Assembly (NCBI RefSeq): GCF_001412655.1
Contig: NZ_CP012996.1
Location: 4,588,001 to 4,652,000 of the forward strand
From: Pedobacter sp. PACM 27299
GTDB lineage: Bacteria; Bacteroidota; Bacteroidia; Sphingobacteriales; Sphingobacteriaceae
Length of the DNA stretch: 64,000 bases
Direction: 5' to 3'
Of the stretch, positions 61,886 through 64,000 are shown piece by piece (the stretch's first letter is position 1; each line of letters begins with the position of its first letter). The notes beneath the pieces are model-generated. The model was given only the letters and a program-made list of their open reading frames with translations, did no database searches and was not told the origin of the DNA. Position numbers and translations under genes: made by a program.

Positions 61886-63448
61886 ATGAAAAAGATTCTA
61901 CTTAGCATCATCGTACTCCTAACGGCCATTATAACCATGGCCTATCTCTATTTTTCTAAATTAAATACGGCTCATGCAGAGTCCGACCTAAGCCTCTATG
62001 CCGCAGTTAGTGAATCCGGGTTTATCTTCTCTTTTGAGCAAGATAAAAGCGTACTGGATCTATTAAAAGAACAGGATAATTTCGAGGAAATCATGGGTTC
62101 GGAGAAATTCAAATCCCTGCAGTCTTTAAAAAATGGGGTATTATCCTCGCCTGCTTTAAATGCCCTGACGCAAAAACAAATGGTGTATCTGGCCATCCTT
62201 CCCGGGAAGGGAAAGGCCCTGGATTTTGTCCTCAGCACACAGAGCGATAAAGACATCAGCAAGATACAACTGTTTCAGGCTTTAAAAATGGCTGCTATTC
62301 AGATAGACAGCATTGCCGGTCAGACCAAATTAACTTTGGCCGACAGCAGTATTTTTTATCTAGGGATCAAAGATCATTTGATCCTGCTGTCCAATCGCCC
62401 CGAACCTATCAAAACCATATTGACGAAAACTTATGATAAAAAGGACGAAGCCTTTGTGGACTACATTAAATCGGGCAGTAAATTGTCTAAAAATAGCCTG
62501 GCGCAGCTGTATATCAATTTCAACCGGATTCCGGCATTGCTTCAACCAATTGTTCCAGGAAAATTGAATGGCGAACTTTCAATCCTGGCTCATCAGGATG
62601 CCTTTGCACTATTAACTTACAACTACAGTAAAGAAAGGGTTCTTTTTACAGGAACTACTCAAATCAATACCTCAGACAGTTATTACCAATTATTTTCGGA
62701 GGAAAATCCTCAAAAGATGAGCATCCAGAATATTTTACCGGAACGCACGGCTAATTACAGCATATATGCTCTGGATAAATATGACCCATGGCTTAAAAAG
62801 CTGGATCATTGGTTTAAGGAACATAAAGAGGAGCAGAAAAGAACAAAACTGGCAGCAGCCATCAATCAGAAATACCACTTAAACCTGGACCTGCTGTTTC
62901 CGAAATACTTTCAAAATCAAATGATGACTTTTCAATTGAGTACCGGAGAAAAACTTGGCGCGATTAACCTGAGTAATGGGGACAAATTAGATCAGCTGCT
63001 CATTGATTTAAGCGAAGACTACTCCGAAGACCTTAAACTGTTTAAAGAACCAGATCTGCTGTACACTTATTTCGGGATGCCTTTTCAGTCCTTCAAAAAA
63101 CCGTATTACCTGATCATCGATAATTACCTGGTTTTCGCCAATAACGCCGCTACTTTACAATCTTTCTTAAATGATTACAGGGCGAATAAACTACTGATCA
63201 ATACGCCGGCCTTCATCCATCTGAACAACCAATTGCCAAATAATTCCAACCTTAATTTTTATATAGACCATCAGAATTCCCACAATTTATTGGCAAAAAA
63301 TATTTATCTACCATTTTTCAATCAGCTAAATACCGAAAAAGCATTAAAAAATTATGAGTCTTTTGTATATCAATTGACTGGAGATCACGGGAAATTTCAA
63401 ACCAATCTGCTTATAAACAAATTTATACCGGCTGAAAAAGATTTCTAA
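61886..63448 (+). CDS. large exported protein of unknown function
   Basis: 520 residues. One N-terminal hydrophobic segment (4-22) that could be an uncleaved anchor or signal; the rest is mixed alpha/beta without Cys motifs. Stretches such as FLSTQSDKD and LLSNRPEPIKTIL alternate with hydrophobic beta strands; the C-terminal part has YLIIDNYLVFANNAATLQSF, which recalls the DUF3352 style of proteins, but this is only a resemblance. Probably periplasmic. Followed by 55 bp and the start of an outer-membrane protein on the same strand. Confidence 0.7.
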   Translation: MKKILLSIIVLLTAIITMAYLYFSKLNTAHAESDLSLYAAVSESGFIFSFEQDKSVLDLLKEQDNFEEIMGSEKFKSLQSLKNGVLSSPALNALTQKQMVYLAILPGKGKALDFVLSTQSDKDISKIQLFQALKMAAIQIDSIAGQTKLTLADSSIFYLGIKDHLILLSNRPEPIKTILTKTYDKKDEAFVDYIKSGSKLSKNSLAQLYINFNRIPALLQPIVPGKLNGELSILAHQDAFALLTYNYSKERVLFTGTTQINTSDSYYQLFSEENPQKMSIQNILPERTANYSIYALDKYDPWLKKLDHWFKEHKEEQKRTKLAAAINQKYHLNLDLLFPKYFQNQMMTFQLSTGEKLGAINLSNGDKLDQLLIDLSEDYSEDLKLFKEPDLLYTYFGMPFQSFKKPYYLIIDNYLVFANNAATLQSFLNDYRANKLLINTPAFIHLNNQLPNNSNLNFYIDHQNSHNLLAKNIYLPFFNQLNTEKALKNYESFVYQLTGDHGKFQTNLLINKFIPAEKDF

Positions 63449-63503
63449 TATTCTCACCATAAATCATTAATAATCATCAAGTTTGTTAAGCAAATAACAA
63501 TAT

Positions 63504-64000
63504 GTGTTAAAAAAGGCGTTCTCCGTTTGTATCTTATTACTATTCGCCCTTCAGATAAAGGCGCAGCAATATGGTCTTTTCAATACAAAAACACTCTTTG
63601 ACGGTTTTGAGAACCCGGCTCAGAAAGTATTTACACTGGATTCATCCCGACAATACGCTTCGAACTTTTTCTTGCCTTATCTGGGGCTGAATGCAGCCAG
63701 TAAAGGCAATGGCAATTATATACGCAGGCTCATTACAGAAGGTTCCACCAATTCCAAAGATACTCCATTAGGAGGCAGTTTGAATACCATTTACCAGCAA
63801 AGCAATGCCTACCTCCTGACTTTAAAAATATTCAATTCTTATAAATATCAGAAAGAACTTGGCTTTTCCTGGCAGGTCAGAACCGATGCACTGGCCAAGT
63901 ATACCAATGAAAGTTTAATCATCATTGACGATCCTGACCGGCTAACCAATCAATCTTTCAGGGATGGTATTTTTAATGACAAAGGTTATGCGCAGAGTTA
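63504..64000 (+). CDS. outer-membrane-type protein, 5' part (DUF5723-like)
   Basis: Open frame from GTG 63504 to the window end, 165 visible residues without a stop. Signal peptide MLKKAFSVCILLLFALQIKA, then QQYGLFNTKTLFDGFENPAQ, SSRQYASNFFLPYLGLNAAS and QKELGFSWQVRTDALAKYTN. The pattern (FENPAQ early on, aromatic beta strands) fits the large Bacteroidota outer-membrane barrel family DUF5723, assigned from memory. Truncated by the window; the short ATG frame at 63502 stops at once, so GTG is the start. Confidence 0.7.
   Translation, partial: MLKKAFSVCILLLFALQIKAQQYGLFNTKTLFDGFENPAQKVFTLDSSRQYASNFFLPYLGLNAASKGNGNYIRRLITEGSTNSKDTPLGGSLNTIYQQSNAYLLTLKIFNSYKYQKELGFSWQVRTDALAKYTNESLIIIDDPDRLTNQSFRDGIFNDKGYAQS

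Noticed and set aside
1..64000. tRNA, rRNA, insertion sequences, integrases, phage or defence genes
   Set aside because: No cloverleaf with matching arms, no rRNA core sequence, no transposase or integrase motifs and no known defence domains were seen on reading through; a covariance or profile search was not possible.

Overview
The window looks like chromosomal DNA of a Bacteroidota bacterium, most likely Sphingobacteriaceae and close to Pedobacter. This is inferred from gene content and style: a FecI/FecR-type sigma/anti-sigma pair with a TonB-dependent receptor carrying an STN domain, many SPII lipoproteins with a Cys-Lys-Lys start, menaquinone synthesis by the futalosine route (mqnC), a GlmU-like protein of the Bacteroidota type, a propeller-type sensor kinase, and promoters that fit the phylum consensus TTG / TAnnTTTG. 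I saw no rRNA, tRNA, insertion sequence, integrase, phage gene or CRISPR array. Most of the window is ordinary core genome with small accessory patches.

Region by region. 1-4.4 kb: tail of a DUF389 membrane protein, a Dph6-like ATP pyrophosphatase, a secreted hypothetical protein, guaB and a DinB-like protein. 4.4-15.4 kb: an envelope cluster with an internally duplicated lipoprotein, a beta-helix lipoprotein, a TonB-dependent receptor, FecR, an opposite-strand secreted protein, the ECF sigma factor and an S41 lipoprotein protease. 15.4-23.8 kb: two GNATs, an esterase, a ketopantoate-reductase-like enzyme, then an EmrAB/TolC-like efflux operon whose TolC gene is broken in two, divergent from an AraC regulator, and another GNAT. 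24-31.7 kb: two tandem DUF3857 proteins (one a pseudo-transglutaminase), an M16 peptidase pair and mqnC. 31.7-37.3 kb: two exported ferritin-like proteins and, divergently, a LytTR regulator plus propeller histidine kinase.

37.3-39.2 kb holds a 13.8-copy CAGTC tandem repeat, an orphan NeuD/PglD-like acetyltransferase, a 635-bp AT-rich stretch without a gene and a very acidic 61-residue protein. 39.2-46.1 kb: a YghO-like acyltransferase, then a long minus-strand run of housekeeping genes (XRE regulator, mpl, prmA, tpiA, GlmU-like, rpmE2, hypothetical, mce). 46.2-50.3 kb: iscS-iscU-iscA and a long-chain acyl-CoA synthetase. 50.4-58.8 kb: lysS, small proteins, a thioredoxin-like protein, ung, an Lrp regulator, mntR-mntH (transporter fused to a UspA domain), smpB and pcm. 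58.9-64 kb: priA, a DUF423 protein, a large unknown exported protein and the start of an outer-membrane protein cut by the window end.

How the genes work together: the sigma/FecR/receptor set should sense and import a ligand across the outer membrane, with the beta-helix and duplicated lipoproteins as likely surface partners. mntR-mntH form a metal-sensing and import unit. iscSUA build Fe-S clusters. mpl, the GlmU-like protein and tpiA serve cell wall and central metabolism. I find no clear-cut new defence or mobile system. The most unusual items are the split TolC, the CAGTC repeat predicted to lie in the 3' UTR of the neuD-like gene, the MntH-UspA fusion with an operator over its -7 box, the paired Tat-type ferritin-like proteins, and several perfect palindromes at gene starts.
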